Source: Paenibacillus contaminans (GTDB lineage: Bacteria > Bacillota > Bacilli > Paenibacillales > NBRC-103111). From it: DNA of 64,000 bases. The notes beneath the pieces are model-generated. The model had not been told where the DNA came from. It saw nothing but the letters and a program-made list of their open reading frames with translations, and made no database searches. The DNA is taken from positions 40,518-104,517 of the forward strand of contig NZ_QMFB01000033.1 in assembly GCF_003285015.1 (NCBI RefSeq). The letters run 5' to 3'. Both the position numbers and the translations under genes were made by a program. Shown here one piece after another: positions 36,011 through 44,548 of the stretch (positions are counted from its first letter, which is position 1; each line of letters starts with the position of its first letter).

Positions 36011-36060
36011 AAAAAGAAGCCGTCAACATCACTTTAACAGTGGCGTTGGCGGCTTCTTCG
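36011..36060. terminator. Terminator between ywhD and the CorC/HlyC-type gene
   Basis: GAAGCCG pairs with CGGCTTC, and within them AAC..CAC pairs with GTG..GTT. A5 precedes and TTC-T follows. It serves both converging genes. Confidence 0.75.
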
Positions 36061-36094
36061 TTGTATGGGACAGCGTTTGCGCTCATGTCCGTTT

Positions 36095-37378
36095 CTATTC
36101 GGATTGCTTGAAAACCTCGATTTTACGAATCCGGTTCGGCTCCCGTTCTTTCACGACAAACAGGAGATTGTCATACTCGAACTTCTGATCGACCTTGATT
36201 TCCGGCGCTTTGCTGTACAGCCATCCGCCGATCGTATCCATATCGTCGCTTTCCAGGTCGGCATTGAGCAAATCGTTCACTTCGCTGAGCGAAGCCAGTC
36301 CGTCCACGATCAGACGATCGTCGAGCTGCTCGATTTCCTTCCGTTCGTTCGTATCGAATTCATCGCGGATTTCCCCGACGATTTCCTCCAGAATGTCCTC
36401 GATCGTAATCAGACCGGCGGTTCCGCCGTATTCGTCGACGAGTATCGCGATATGGACCTGCGCTTGCTGGAGCTGCTTGAGCAGCATTTTGACCGGCGTC
36501 ACGTCCGGCACCATAATGGCCGGCTGCAGGATCGTCTTAAGATCGAAGTCCGCATTATTATCGTACCGCAGGAAAAACTGCTTCGTATTAATGAAGCCGA
36601 CGACATTATCCTTGCTTTCGCTCACGACAGGAAAACGGGTGTACTGCTCTTGCTTGATAATCGCCAAGTTTTCCTCCAGCGTGTTTTCGGTGTATAAGCA
36701 GACCATGTCCGTCCGCGGAATCATAATTTCCCGGGCGAGCAGCTCGTCGAAAGTAAAAATCCGGCTGACATACCCGTATTCGGTCGTATTGATTTTGCCG
36801 CTCTCCAAGCTTTCCGATAAAATGATCCGGATTTCTTCCTCCGAGTGCGCTTCTTCGCTTTCTTTGGCCGGCTTAAGTCCGAATGCGCGGATCAGGGCGT
36901 TTGCAGAGCCGTTAAGAACCCAGATGAACGGGTACATGATTTTATAGAAAGCCATGATCGGTTTTGCCGTCAAAAAGCTGATTGCCTCCGCCTTCTGAAT
37001 CGCCAGCGTCTTCGGAGCCAATTCGCCGAGCACCACATGAAGATAAGTAATACTAATGAAGGCGATCAGGAAAGACAACAAGCTGCCGATATCATCGCTT
37101 AATCCCAAAGCCGAGAACAGCGGATGAAGAATTTTTTCGACGGTAGGCTCTCCAAGCCAGCCTAAGCCGAGTGCGGTGATCGTAATACCAAGCTGACAGG
37201 CGGACAAGTAACCGTCCAAATTGCTCGTTACCTTCTGTACGGCGATCGCGTTTTTGCGCCCTTCCATAACTAGCTGATCGACACGGCTGGAGCGAAGTCT
37301 GATGATAGCAAATTCGGTAGCGACGAAAAATGCGGTTAAAAAGATCAATACAGCGACGAGCACTAAATTTAAGGCCAT
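36095..37378 (-). CDS. Hemolysin-type CNNM/CorC membrane protein
   Basis: 427 residues in the standard order: a CNNM (DUF21) membrane domain (about 1-190) with FFVATEFAIIRLRSSR and an ELAPKTLAIQ loop; two CBS domains (about 210-330; MIPRTDMVCL, ILVDEYGGTAGLITIEDILEE); and a CorC_HlyC FAD-like C-terminal domain. Members take part in magnesium or cobalt homeostasis. The ATG at 37378 follows AGAGGGAAGG. It is divergent from a DUF1836 gene, and matching palindromes lie in the gap between them. Confidence 0.93.
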   Translation of the reverse strand: MALNLVLVAVLIFLTAFFVATEFAIIRLRSSRVDQLVMEGRKNAIAVQKVTSNLDGYLSACQLGITITALGLGWLGEPTVEKILHPLFSALGLSDDIGSLLSFLIAFISITYLHVVLGELAPKTLAIQKAEAISFLTAKPIMAFYKIMYPFIWVLNGSANALIRAFGLKPAKESEEAHSEEEIRIILSESLESGKINTTEYGYVSRIFTFDELLAREIMIPRTDMVCLYTENTLEENLAIIKQEQYTRFPVVSESKDNVVGFINTKQFFLRYDNNADFDLKTILQPAIMVPDVTPVKMLLKQLQQAQVHIAILVDEYGGTAGLITIEDILEEIVGEIRDEFDTNERKEIEQLDDRLIVDGLASLSEVNDLLNADLESDDMDTIGGWLYSKAPEIKVDQKFEYDNLLFVVKEREPNRIRKIEVFKQSE

Positions 37379-37419
37379 AACAACCTTCCCTCTGTTTGAT
37401 TTGAGTAGTTTATATGATT

Positions 37420-37433
37420 AGTTCATATGAACT
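37420..37433. promoter_or_regulatory. Palindrome AGTTCATATGAACT, candidate operator 1
   Basis: A perfect 14-bp palindrome 42 bases upstream of the CorC/HlyC-type start. A near-identical site (37714-37729) lies just upstream of the divergent DUF1836 gene, suggesting that one regulator acts on both. Confidence 0.6.
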
Positions 37434-37713
37434 TATTATAAGACCGTAAATAAGGAAACCGCAATGTCCGATTCGGGCCGAATATTCCATCATTTGCGCA
37501 TTTGGCGCCGTTTCGGAAACTTCAGAGGGTCGTAGCTTCGTTGATTGTTCGATTTCTTGGCGAACGCGGACGTCATGGCCGGCGCCGGCCTCGCAAGCGT
37601 TTGACCTCGCGGATTTCAGTAAGAGATAAACGTTCCATTGATCCTTTTCTTATCTTGGCAAATGCGGACGACCGTATTCATCTTTGACAACAAGCCTGCT
37701 TCGGTTTTATGAT

Positions 37714-37729
37714 AAGTTCATAAGAACTT
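37714..37729. promoter_or_regulatory. Palindrome AAGTTCATAAGAACTT, candidate operator 2
   Basis: Perfect 6-bp arms around ATAA, 23 bases upstream of the DUF1836 TTG start at 37753. It shares AGTTCATAWGAACT with the site at 37420. Its position suits autoregulation. The roughly 280 bases between the two sites hold no credible gene. Confidence 0.6.
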
Positions 37730-37752
37730 GTAAGTATTGCGAGGTGGCAGAG

Positions 37753-38529
37753 TTGGAGACCTTTATATTGACCAGACGGGAAGCGGCTGCTTTATTGCTG
37801 GCTCTGCAGGGCAAGCACGATAGAGCGCCTTTGGCCGTACTGCAGGAGGCCTGGATACGAACCCATAAAGGAGATATGGCCAAAGGCGGTTCGCTGGTAG
37901 CCTTCTTGTCGACCGCGCTTCCGCCGGTATTCGAGAAAATGATCAAGCAGCAGCGCGTGGACGGATTTTCCTTGTCGGAAATCGTCTCGCTCGGCAATCA
38001 AATCGAGTACACGAACTTTTCGGTTACATCGGTGCAAAATTGGGTGAAGCGGGATTTCAAGGAATTCCTCGGATCGCCAAAGGCCGGTAAAAAATATTCG
38101 ATCGAACAAGCGGCTATGCTGTTCATCATAGAGGATCTCAAATCGAATCTCGATTTCGAATCGATCCGCAAAATGTTTCATATCATTTTCCGCAGTCCGG
38201 ACGACGAAACCGACGATTTGATGCTTCCCGTGCAGCTGTTCTGGACGTATTCCGCTTTATTCGAAGAGCTGGACGAGAACAATGACCAGCTGCTCGACGT
38301 GAGCGGCCATGACAAGGGCAGTCTGCGCAATCACGATATTCTTATGGAGCAGATGATCCGGCAAAAGACGGATTTTTACGTAGAAGCCTTGACGGCGCTT
38401 CCTTCCGAACAGAAAGAGGCGCTGCGCAATATGCTCGTCATCGCGCTTGTCAGCGTGCAAACGTCGTTTTTCAACTCGCTTGCCCGCCGGTATTTGAACG
38501 CCACGCTGTTCCTTCATACTTTGCGCTAA
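37753..38529 (+). CDS. DUF1836 domain protein, putative regulator
   Basis: 258 residues, soluble and helical. The DUF1836 pattern FSLSEIVSLGNQIEYTNFS and VQNWVKRDFKEFLGSPKAGK resembles a MerR-like helix-turn-helix (residues about 70-120), so a DNA-binding role is likely but not shown for the family. The frame is open from TTG 37684. TTG 37753 is preferred because GAGGTGG lies six bases upstream and the upstream codons cover the candidate operator. Terminator at 38545. Confidence 0.82.
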   Translation: METFILTRREAAALLLALQGKHDRAPLAVLQEAWIRTHKGDMAKGGSLVAFLSTALPPVFEKMIKQQRVDGFSLSEIVSLGNQIEYTNFSVTSVQNWVKRDFKEFLGSPKAGKKYSIEQAAMLFIIEDLKSNLDFESIRKMFHIIFRSPDDETDDLMLPVQLFWTYSALFEELDENNDQLLDVSGHDKGSLRNHDILMEQMIRQKTDFYVEALTALPSEQKEALRNMLVIALVSVQTSFFNSLARRYLNATLFLHTLR

Positions 38530-38544
38530 TTTGCGGAAACGAAA

Positions 38545-38583
38545 CGAACCCCGACAGACGGATACCGTCATGACCGGGGTTCG
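38545..38583. terminator. Hairpin terminator between DUF1836 and MFS genes
   Basis: CGAACCCCG pairs with CCGGGGTTCG with an inner ACGG/CCGT stem. There is no strong T run, so termination may be partial; it lies between converging genes. Confidence 0.6.
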
Positions 38584-38641
38584 GGTTATGAAAGGAAAGC
38601 ATAAGCGATACGAGCTTAACTTCCTGCGCTTATTAATGAAG

Positions 38642-39856
38642 CTATAGGGAAGGGCCGATCCCTCCGGGCTGTTGAACCCTCGACGCTTCCTTGGAAGCTT
38701 TGGTTTGAAACAGCGGAATCGACAGCAGGCTAGCCAGGGAGATGGCAATCAAGGCGTAGAACAGGCCGCCTTTTAATTCTTCGAGCGAAAGGATCGTAAT
38801 CAGCATAATGCAGCGCGTCAGGCAAATGAAGCATTCCCGCCATACGAGGAACGTCGCTTGGCGTCCTTGGGAATAATGCCGGATGCAGCGGAACTGCTGG
38901 GCGTTCCATACCGTACCGAAGAAAAACATGCCGAGCGTCGTGAGCAGGTTGGAAACGATGAGCACAGGCTTCAGCGGGAACATGACCATCAGAAACCCGG
39001 CCGATAACAGCGCTACGCCAAGCCATAAATAACTGTTCTCGCTCCATTTGATCCGTTTGTACATAAGCAGTCCCAGAAGCGCGGATATCGTATAAAGCGC
39101 GTTGAGCAGCGCGATCAAGAGCTTGCTTTGCGTAACCGAAAAGGTGAACAGCAGAGCGAACAGGTTTTGAAACTGCAGGAAAACGCCCGCCGCCAAAATA
39201 GCCATTGCCAGCCATTTGGAGCTTGGATCGGCGAAAACCCGTTTCACGCTCATCTGCGCCCAGAAGCTTCCTTCCGCTATGCTTGCTGCCGGTACGGAAA
39301 TACGCGGCATGAAATAGGAAAAAACGAGCATAACCGTGAGGAAGGCAAACATCATGGTGAACGACCCGCCGTAGCCGAACCATCCGATGACTTGGGCGGA
39401 TACGACAGGCACGAGCATGGACAGCCCTTGCGAAATGATGCTTGCCGTCGCGAAATAAACCGCTACGTCGTTGCCCTTGCCGAAAAAGGCGATGCTTAAA
39501 TTTTGGGCCGATGCGAAAAAGCCCCACATGAACCCGACGGGCACCCCGATCAGCGCAATCCATATCAAACGGTTGTCCAATGTCAAATAGGTGAGCAGAA
39601 GGAATGCCAGCGTTCCGCAGCCTGCGGACAACGCAAGCAAAAGCCGCACCGAATACCGCCAGAGCAAATTCGCCCCGAGCGTATAAGATACTCCCCAGCC
39701 GGTGAACAAAATCAAATTGTACCAAGATACTTCGAAAATGCTTTTATTCGCTTCCCATATGTACAAATTAACGAAAATGCCGATGTAAATAAAAATAATC
39801 GCCGAAACGAAATTCATAATCAACATTTTGCGAAGTTCTGGGGACAAGGAGTTCAC
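38642..39856 (-). CDS. MFS transporter
   Basis: 404 residues with about eleven or twelve hydrophobic segments and a short charged central loop, the layout of the Major Facilitator Superfamily. Near residue 110, GFMWGFFASAQNLSIAFFGKG resembles the Bacillus YwoG/YqgE-like uncharacterised MFS groups. The substrate is unknown. The GTG start at 39856 lacks a strong ribosome binding site; ATG 39826 is an alternative. The gene stands alone on the minus strand. Confidence 0.82.
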   Translation of the reverse strand: MNSLSPELRKMLIMNFVSAIIFIYIGIFVNLYIWEANKSIFEVSWYNLILFTGWGVSYTLGANLLWRYSVRLLLALSAGCGTLAFLLLTYLTLDNRLIWIALIGVPVGFMWGFFASAQNLSIAFFGKGNDVAVYFATASIISQGLSMLVPVVSAQVIGWFGYGGSFTMMFAFLTVMLVFSYFMPRISVPAASIAEGSFWAQMSVKRVFADPSSKWLAMAILAAGVFLQFQNLFALLFTFSVTQSKLLIALLNALYTISALLGLLMYKRIKWSENSYLWLGVALLSAGFLMVMFPLKPVLIVSNLLTTLGMFFFGTVWNAQQFRCIRHYSQGRQATFLVWRECFICLTRCIMLITILSLEELKGGLFYALIAISLASLLSIPLFQTKASKEASRVQQPGGIGPSL

Positions 39857-40073
39857 CCGTTTCGTCGTTGTTGGGTTGACAGGTCGACATCATTATAACA
39901 CACTAATTGTTGGCCGTATGCCGGTATCTTTCTGCTGTCTTTTATATAGAAAACATGATAAATCGCATATAAGCCTTAATAATCCTGCTAAGCAAAGAAA
40001 GACCCTCGCGTATGGTGCGAGGAGCCTTTCCGCAGGAAGAAGGAGGTATCCCCGATAAGGGTTTTCTTAAAGT
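39857..40073. other. Gene-free stretch upstream of the MFS gene
   Basis: No credible frame is seen. It ends in the dispersed repeat described next. Confidence 0.4.
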
Positions 40074-40178
40074 CTCAGAAAGTATATCCTCCGCTGATTG
40101 TTCGACTTCCCGGTAAACGCGCCTGTCCCTAGCTTATGCTTACGAAGCCGCTTTCTTCGAAAGCGTTTATCCTTGCCG
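40074..40178 (+). repeat. Dispersed intergenic repeat, copy A
   Basis: It contains AGAAAGTATATCC, GATTGTTCGACTTCCCGGTAAACGCG in two parts, then AGCTTATGCTTACGAAG, CCGCTTTCTTCGAAAGCG and TTTATCCTTG. The inner CGCTTT..AAAGCG forms a hairpin. Inverted copy B at 44286 matches across about 60 bases, and copy C at 46448 has the same modules in a different order. The final TTATCC supplies the stop codon of the minus-strand Gly-rich protein gene. Confidence 0.8.
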
Positions 40179-40541
40179 GTAATAGCCTCCTTTGCCGCCG
40201 CAGCCGTAAGGCGTGCACGGACCGCCCGGATACGGTCCGGGGCCGGGGAATCCGCCGGGACCGGCTCCGTACGGGCCGTAGCCCGGATAGGGGCCGCAGC
40301 CTCCGAATCCGCAACCGCCGCCGCCCCAAGCGCCTAACGTGCCGATCGCGAGCAAATTGAAAAGAACGAGAGGGATGATCGGGCCGAATCTGGCTTTATC
40401 GGCGCCGATTGTTTCCAGATACAGCATGTTGCCATGCAGCCGGACGAGCCTGCCGTAAACGACCGATCCGTCGTTTTTGACGGCGTAAATGTCCTTTCCT
40501 ATTAACGCCTTCAGGGTTTGTTCGTTTACCTGTTGTTGCAT
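40167..40541 (-). CDS. Small protein with Gly/Pro/Tyr-rich tail
   Basis: 124 residues. The N-terminal half reads like a small LSM/coat-associated beta barrel (ALIGKDIYAVKNDGSVVYGRL; LYLETIGADKARF). A hydrophobic segment (IIPLVLFNLLAIGTLGAW) follows, and then about 50 residues rich in GPYPGYGP and GG repeats with several Cys. Such tails occur in spore coat proteins, but no family was recognised. ATG 40541 follows AAGGGG. The TAA stop lies inside dispersed repeat A, so the C terminus may have been set by insertion of that repeat. Confidence 0.7.
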   Translation of the reverse strand: MQQQVNEQTLKALIGKDIYAVKNDGSVVYGRLVRLHGNMLYLETIGADKARFGPIIPLVLFNLLAIGTLGAWGGGGCGFGGCGPYPGYGPYGAGPGGFPGPGPYPGGPCTPYGCGGKGGYYRQG

Positions 40542-40870
40542 GTGGTCAACCCCTTTCACTGACAAATTATGCATACCGGGCGAATTGGCCGGGAAGAAAG
40601 ACTATTGACGATACACCCATATTGTATGGGGATATCCGGCTATGGCGTGGACATTTGTACGGGGCGACGAAAATGTGCGTTTGTACCAAAATCGGCGTCC
40701 GAACGGCCTGATTCTTAATTGTGGCGATTCTGTGTCAGTGGTTGTGAACCGTTCTGGGGTCGATGTATACTAGGTGAAGTATATTTTAAGCAATATACTA
40801 GGACAGCAAAAAAGCAGACCCTGTGTCTGCTTTTTTGCGTTCTCCGGAAGCCGGACGGCATGTATGAATC
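40542..40870. other. Intergenic region with dyad AGTATATT-N6-AATATACT
   Basis: At 40778-40799 AGTATATT pairs perfectly with AATATACT, directly before the terminator at 40808. It could be an operator or a stem of the terminator region. Nothing else was recognised. Confidence 0.4.
40808..40836. terminator. Terminator of the EcsC-family gene
   Basis: GCAGAC-CCTGT-GTCTGC flanked by A6 and T6; works in both directions. Confidence 0.88.
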
Positions 40871-41722
40871 TTAACATGTCAACCGCTCCAGAATGCGGCG
40901 TTTGCGGTACAGCATTTTGCCTGCCTCGGCTACATCCTGCAGCGTGCCTTTATTAAGGAAGGCGCCGAACAGCATGCCGGCGATCGGCACCATCTGGAAA
41001 AGCTTCTTCCAGCCGAAGTTGTCCCGGTATGTCGCCACGACCTCGCGCCAGCCTTGGAGCTGCGAGAATGCCTGATGCTGCTTTTGGTCACTGTCGAAAG
41101 TGGAAAGCTTCTCCAGAACCGCCCGTTTGCCGACGATGTCGGAGGATGCGAACTGCAGACATAACACGACGAACATCCGCTCCTTCTGGTCCTTCGGATC
41201 ATAGCCGTAACAGAGGGCGATTTCTTGAAGCACCTTGAGCGACAAGCTAAGCAATGCCGGGATGTCGATCGCAAGCGTAAAGATGCCCCCGATACCGGTC
41301 GTAGCCCCTTGCACGGCGGCAAGCTTTGCGCGCGTTCCGGCAAAATCGTCGGCTTCGGCGTCCATGACGGCGATCGGCAGCCGTGCCGCTTCCGCGACGG
41401 TTTCGACGCGCTGCTTACCGCTTGCTTCGCTGCGGCGGCTTAGTCCTTGCAGGACGGAACGCTCCGAGATCAAATATTGCCCGCCTGTCTGTACATAGCT
41501 GCCGACCTCGTCGATCGCCTGCCCGATTTTATCCTGCAGAAATTTGGGGGTCAGTTTGTCAAGCAGCATAAACGGCAAGCGCCCGAGCTTCTCCCAAAAC
41601 CATAAATCCTTCTGGCTCCGCTCCCATTGCTCCACCGCCTTCAGCTCGGCTAACAGAGCTTCCCGCGTTTCCGGCGAAGCCCCCTTCGTTGTTGATATCG
41701 CAGCCGGGTTTATGCCGTCCAT
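40871..41722 (-). CDS. EcsC family protein
   Basis: 283 residues. EcsC-family features include LPFMLLDKLTPKFLQDKIG, the glycine-rich helix GATTGIGGIFTLAIDIPALLSL, and VPIAGMLFGAFLNKGTLQDVAEAG near the C terminus. The middle and end segments are amphipathic to hydrophobic, so it is probably membrane-associated. EcsC homologues accompany EcsAB-type ABC transporters in some species, but none is present here and the function is unknown. The ATG at 41722 follows AAAGGGGAA. Confidence 0.88.
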   Translation of the reverse strand: MDGINPAAISTTKGASPETREALLAELKAVEQWERSQKDLWFWEKLGRLPFMLLDKLTPKFLQDKIGQAIDEVGSYVQTGGQYLISERSVLQGLSRRSEASGKQRVETVAEAARLPIAVMDAEADDFAGTRAKLAAVQGATTGIGGIFTLAIDIPALLSLSLKVLQEIALCYGYDPKDQKERMFVVLCLQFASSDIVGKRAVLEKLSTFDSDQKQHQAFSQLQGWREVVATYRDNFGWKKLFQMVPIAGMLFGAFLNKGTLQDVAEAGKMLYRKRRILERLTC

Positions 41723-41936
41723 TCGTTTTCCCCTTTCCGAAATTACGCTTATTTGTTTAATACGCAGAACAGAGGCGGAAGGATTCTTTTTTCTGCGAAC
41801 GCAAGCAGCATCCTGAGAAGGCTGGCCTTCCCGGGATGCTGCAGGGCAAACGTTCGTATGAAATTCGTTTCCAAAAGCCTGTCTCCAAAAGCCTTTACGC
41901 CCGATGGCGATAAGATACTTATTGTAGGCAGCGCCA
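41723..41936. other. Intergenic region with a strong hairpin
   Basis: At 41807-41844 GCAGCATCC..GAAGG pairs with CCTTC..GGGATGCTGC, a long nearly perfect stem. No T run follows directly on either strand. It lies just beyond the stop of the PBP gene (minus strand) and may protect or terminate that mRNA. No gene is seen. Confidence 0.55.
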
Positions 41937-44042
41937 TTACTCGTTCCACCAGCGCTTCAGATCGTCCCACCACGATTTTTTCTGCTTGCTGCCGTTCGGC
42001 TGCGGCGGCTGAACGCCGGTTTTGGACTCGGCGCAGTACTCGGTAGGCTCCGTGCCGCTCACGAACGTTTCCAAACGGGAGCTCGTACAGGCGTCGTTAG
42101 CCAGCTTTCCGGTAACGGTGTCGATGTACACGTTCGTCACGCCTTCGGGCATCGGAAACAGCTTAGGCGGAATCGCCTCCAGCGTCCTTTCCGTGAATTC
42201 CGCGAAAATCGGCGCCGCCTTATACTGTTCCAGCGTGCTGATATTGCGGTCGCGGTCATAGCCGACCCACACGGCCGTAGACAGCTCGGGCGTGAAGCCG
42301 ACCATCCAGGCGTCGCTGTCGGTCGTCCCGGACTTGCCGGCCACGGGCCGCTTCATCACGTCGGATACGCGGAAGCCGGTGCCGCCTTCCTCGAATACGC
42401 TCTCCATCAAGCCGGTAAGCACATACGTATAGGCGGGGGCGGATACGCGCTGCTCGCTCGGCGATGTTTGGACGAGCACGCGGCCGCGCGAATCCTCAAT
42501 GCGCAGAATAGCCGTCGGCTCGACGCGGATGCCTTGGTTGGCGATCGTGCCGAAAGCGGAAGCCATCTCGAACGGGCTGACGGGCGAAGTGCCGAGCGCA
42601 AGCGAAGGAACCGCTTCGAGCGGGCTTGTTATGCCCATTTTGCGTGCCAGCTCGATTACTTTCTCTGCCCCTACATCCATGAGCGTATGAACGGCATAGA
42701 TGTTGTCCGATTTCGAAATGGCCGTCCGCATGTCGATGTCGCCGAAGTAGCGGTTGCTGAAATTGCTTGGCGTGTACGTTTTTCGGTTTTCGTCGTAAGG
42801 GAATGACGTCGGCTCGCTTTTGTAGCGGCTGATCGGCGTGAAGCCGTTCTGCAGCGCCGCTAAATACACGATCGCCTTAAAGGCGGAGCCGGGCTGCCGG
42901 CTGTTGGCAAAGACTCGGTTGAACTGGTTTTCGCCGTAATTTTTGCCGCCCACCATCGCTTTGATATAACCGTTCCGCGGGTCGATCGCGATAAGCGCCG
43001 CCTGCAGTCCGCTGGTTTTGTCGATTTGCTTGGCGATCGCTTCCTCGGCCGCCCTCTGGGCGTTCAAATCGAGCGTCGTAAAAATTTTGATCCCGCCGGA
43101 ATCGAACGTTTTTTCGTCGATCTCGTATTTTTGCGTGACGAGCGTACGGATATATTCGCGAAAGTAGGGCGCCTCCGTCGGCTGCTCCGTCTTGCGCGGA
43201 ATTATCGTAAGCTGTTCGGCGTACGCGGTGCCGGCTTCCGCCTCCGTAATATCGCCATAGTCGGCCATCTTGTCCAAAATGATTTTTTGCCGCTGCTTCG
43301 CGTTGTCCATATCCAAATACGGCGAGTAATATTTGGGGCCCTTCGGTACGCCGGCAAGCAGCGCGGCCTCCGCGAGATCCAAATCCTTCGCGTCTTTTCC
43401 GAAAAACATTTGGGCCGCCGCCTGCACGCCGTACGTGGAGTGGCCGAAATAGATCTGATTGACGTATTGCTCCAGTATTTGGTCCTTGCTTAGCTGCATT
43501 TCGAGCTGGACGGCATACATGAGCTCCTTGACCTTCCGGGACCAAGTACGGTCGTGGTTTAAGTACAGATTGCGCGCCAATTGCTGGGTGATCGTACTGG
43601 CTCCTTGCTCCTTGGACAGCGTCTTGAGATTGGTCGCCGCCGCGCGCGCCATTCCTTTCGGGTCAAAGCCCACATGTTCGTAGAAGCGGTGGTCCTCCAC
43701 CGCGAGAATCGCCTTCAGGAAAGTCGGCGATACGTCTTTGAGCGGGACGACCTGGCGGTTTTCCCCGCCGTTCATCGCCCCGATCAGCTTGCCTTGCGCA
43801 TCATAGATTTGCGACGTCTGGCTGACGCTTACTGCGGGAAGCGCCTGCGAGCGGAGGTACAGCAGCCCGAGCAGCATGCCGAATCCGCCTATGACGATGC
43901 AGGAAAAGAGAAAAGAAAATACCGATTTCCATCTGCTGCGCGGACGGCGGGCTCCGCTTCCTCCGCTTCGCGTCCCGTTCGCGGCTCCCCTTGAGCCGCT
44001 GCGGGTCGTACCGTTATCGGCACGGGGTTCGTCCTTGGCCAT
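41937..44042 (-). CDS. Class A penicillin-binding protein (PBP1A/PbpG-like)
   Basis: 701 residues, bifunctional, building peptidoglycan on the outer membrane face. A basic Gly/Ser/Arg-rich cytoplasmic tail precedes one membrane segment (about 42-65). The transglycosylase follows (EDHRFYEHVGFDPKG, GASTITQQLARNLYL), and then the transpeptidase with SAFK (active Ser), SDN, and KSGTT motifs. The tail is WWDDLKRWW. ATG 44042 has a perfect AAAGGAGG site; the frame open to 44126 is longer but unsupported. By position beside speE and ywhD it may be the counterpart of B. subtilis PbpG (ywhE), which works in spore peptidoglycan. Confidence 0.95.
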   Translation of the reverse strand: MAKDEPRADNGTTRSGSRGAANGTRSGGSGARRPRSRWKSVFSFLFSCIVIGGFGMLLGLLYLRSQALPAVSVSQTSQIYDAQGKLIGAMNGGENRQVVPLKDVSPTFLKAILAVEDHRFYEHVGFDPKGMARAAATNLKTLSKEQGASTITQQLARNLYLNHDRTWSRKVKELMYAVQLEMQLSKDQILEQYVNQIYFGHSTYGVQAAAQMFFGKDAKDLDLAEAALLAGVPKGPKYYSPYLDMDNAKQRQKIILDKMADYGDITEAEAGTAYAEQLTIIPRKTEQPTEAPYFREYIRTLVTQKYEIDEKTFDSGGIKIFTTLDLNAQRAAEEAIAKQIDKTSGLQAALIAIDPRNGYIKAMVGGKNYGENQFNRVFANSRQPGSAFKAIVYLAALQNGFTPISRYKSEPTSFPYDENRKTYTPSNFSNRYFGDIDMRTAISKSDNIYAVHTLMDVGAEKVIELARKMGITSPLEAVPSLALGTSPVSPFEMASAFGTIANQGIRVEPTAILRIEDSRGRVLVQTSPSEQRVSAPAYTYVLTGLMESVFEEGGTGFRVSDVMKRPVAGKSGTTDSDAWMVGFTPELSTAVWVGYDRDRNISTLEQYKAAPIFAEFTERTLEAIPPKLFPMPEGVTNVYIDTVTGKLANDACTSSRLETFVSGTEPTEYCAESKTGVQPPQPNGSKQKKSWWDDLKRWWNE

Positions 44043-44232
44043 GGGCTGCCTCCTTTCTGCTGCAAGTTTGCTTTGCAGGGCATTTCTTCCCGGCGGCGCG
44101 GCCAAACGCTTGAAGTACGCTGCCAAGGTCGCGTCGTTTCGGGTTGTTCTTACCAGTATGGAAACGGAGCGGCGCGGCTATACCGCCGTTTGGCCGAAAG
44201 TAGTAAATATTTTGTGAAGGGAGGCGCCGATA

Positions 44233-44260
44233 TTGCTTTTTTGACGTGATTTACTATAAT
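44233..44260 (+). promoter_or_regulatory. Candidate SigA promoter for speE
   Basis: TTGCTT, 16-base spacer, TATAAT. It would give a roughly 280-base leader before the ATG at 44549, with dispersed repeat B and an AAATATCA..TGATATTT dyad (44368-44413) inside. Confidence 0.5.
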
Positions 44261-44285
44261 AGAGGATGTTTAAAAAGCCCCCCAA

Positions 44286-44350
44286 GGATAAACGGCTTCG
44301 CCGTCCTAAACGCTTTCGAAGAAACGGCTTCGTAAGCATAAGCTAAGGAC
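44286..44350 (-). repeat. Dispersed intergenic repeat, copy B (inverted)
   Basis: The reverse complement reads AGCTTATGCTTACGAAG, CCGTTTCTTCGAAAGCG, then TTTAGGACGGCGAAGCCG and TTTATCC. It matches copies A and C almost base for base in the core. It sits in the leader of speE. Confidence 0.8.
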
Positions 44351-44548
44351 TGGCGCGTTTACCTGTGAAATATCAGGTTTAAGTAGTTGTGAAACATATC
44401 AATTCTGATATTTTAAAAAGCGGCGGTTTTTATTAGTATGAAACGGTGACGAAGACGATTGAAGGTACTGCAGCAGCAACGGTTCGATGGTTCGGACGGA
44501 TTTCACCTGCGGATACAAAAATACATTTAGGAAGTTGAGGTGCTGACG

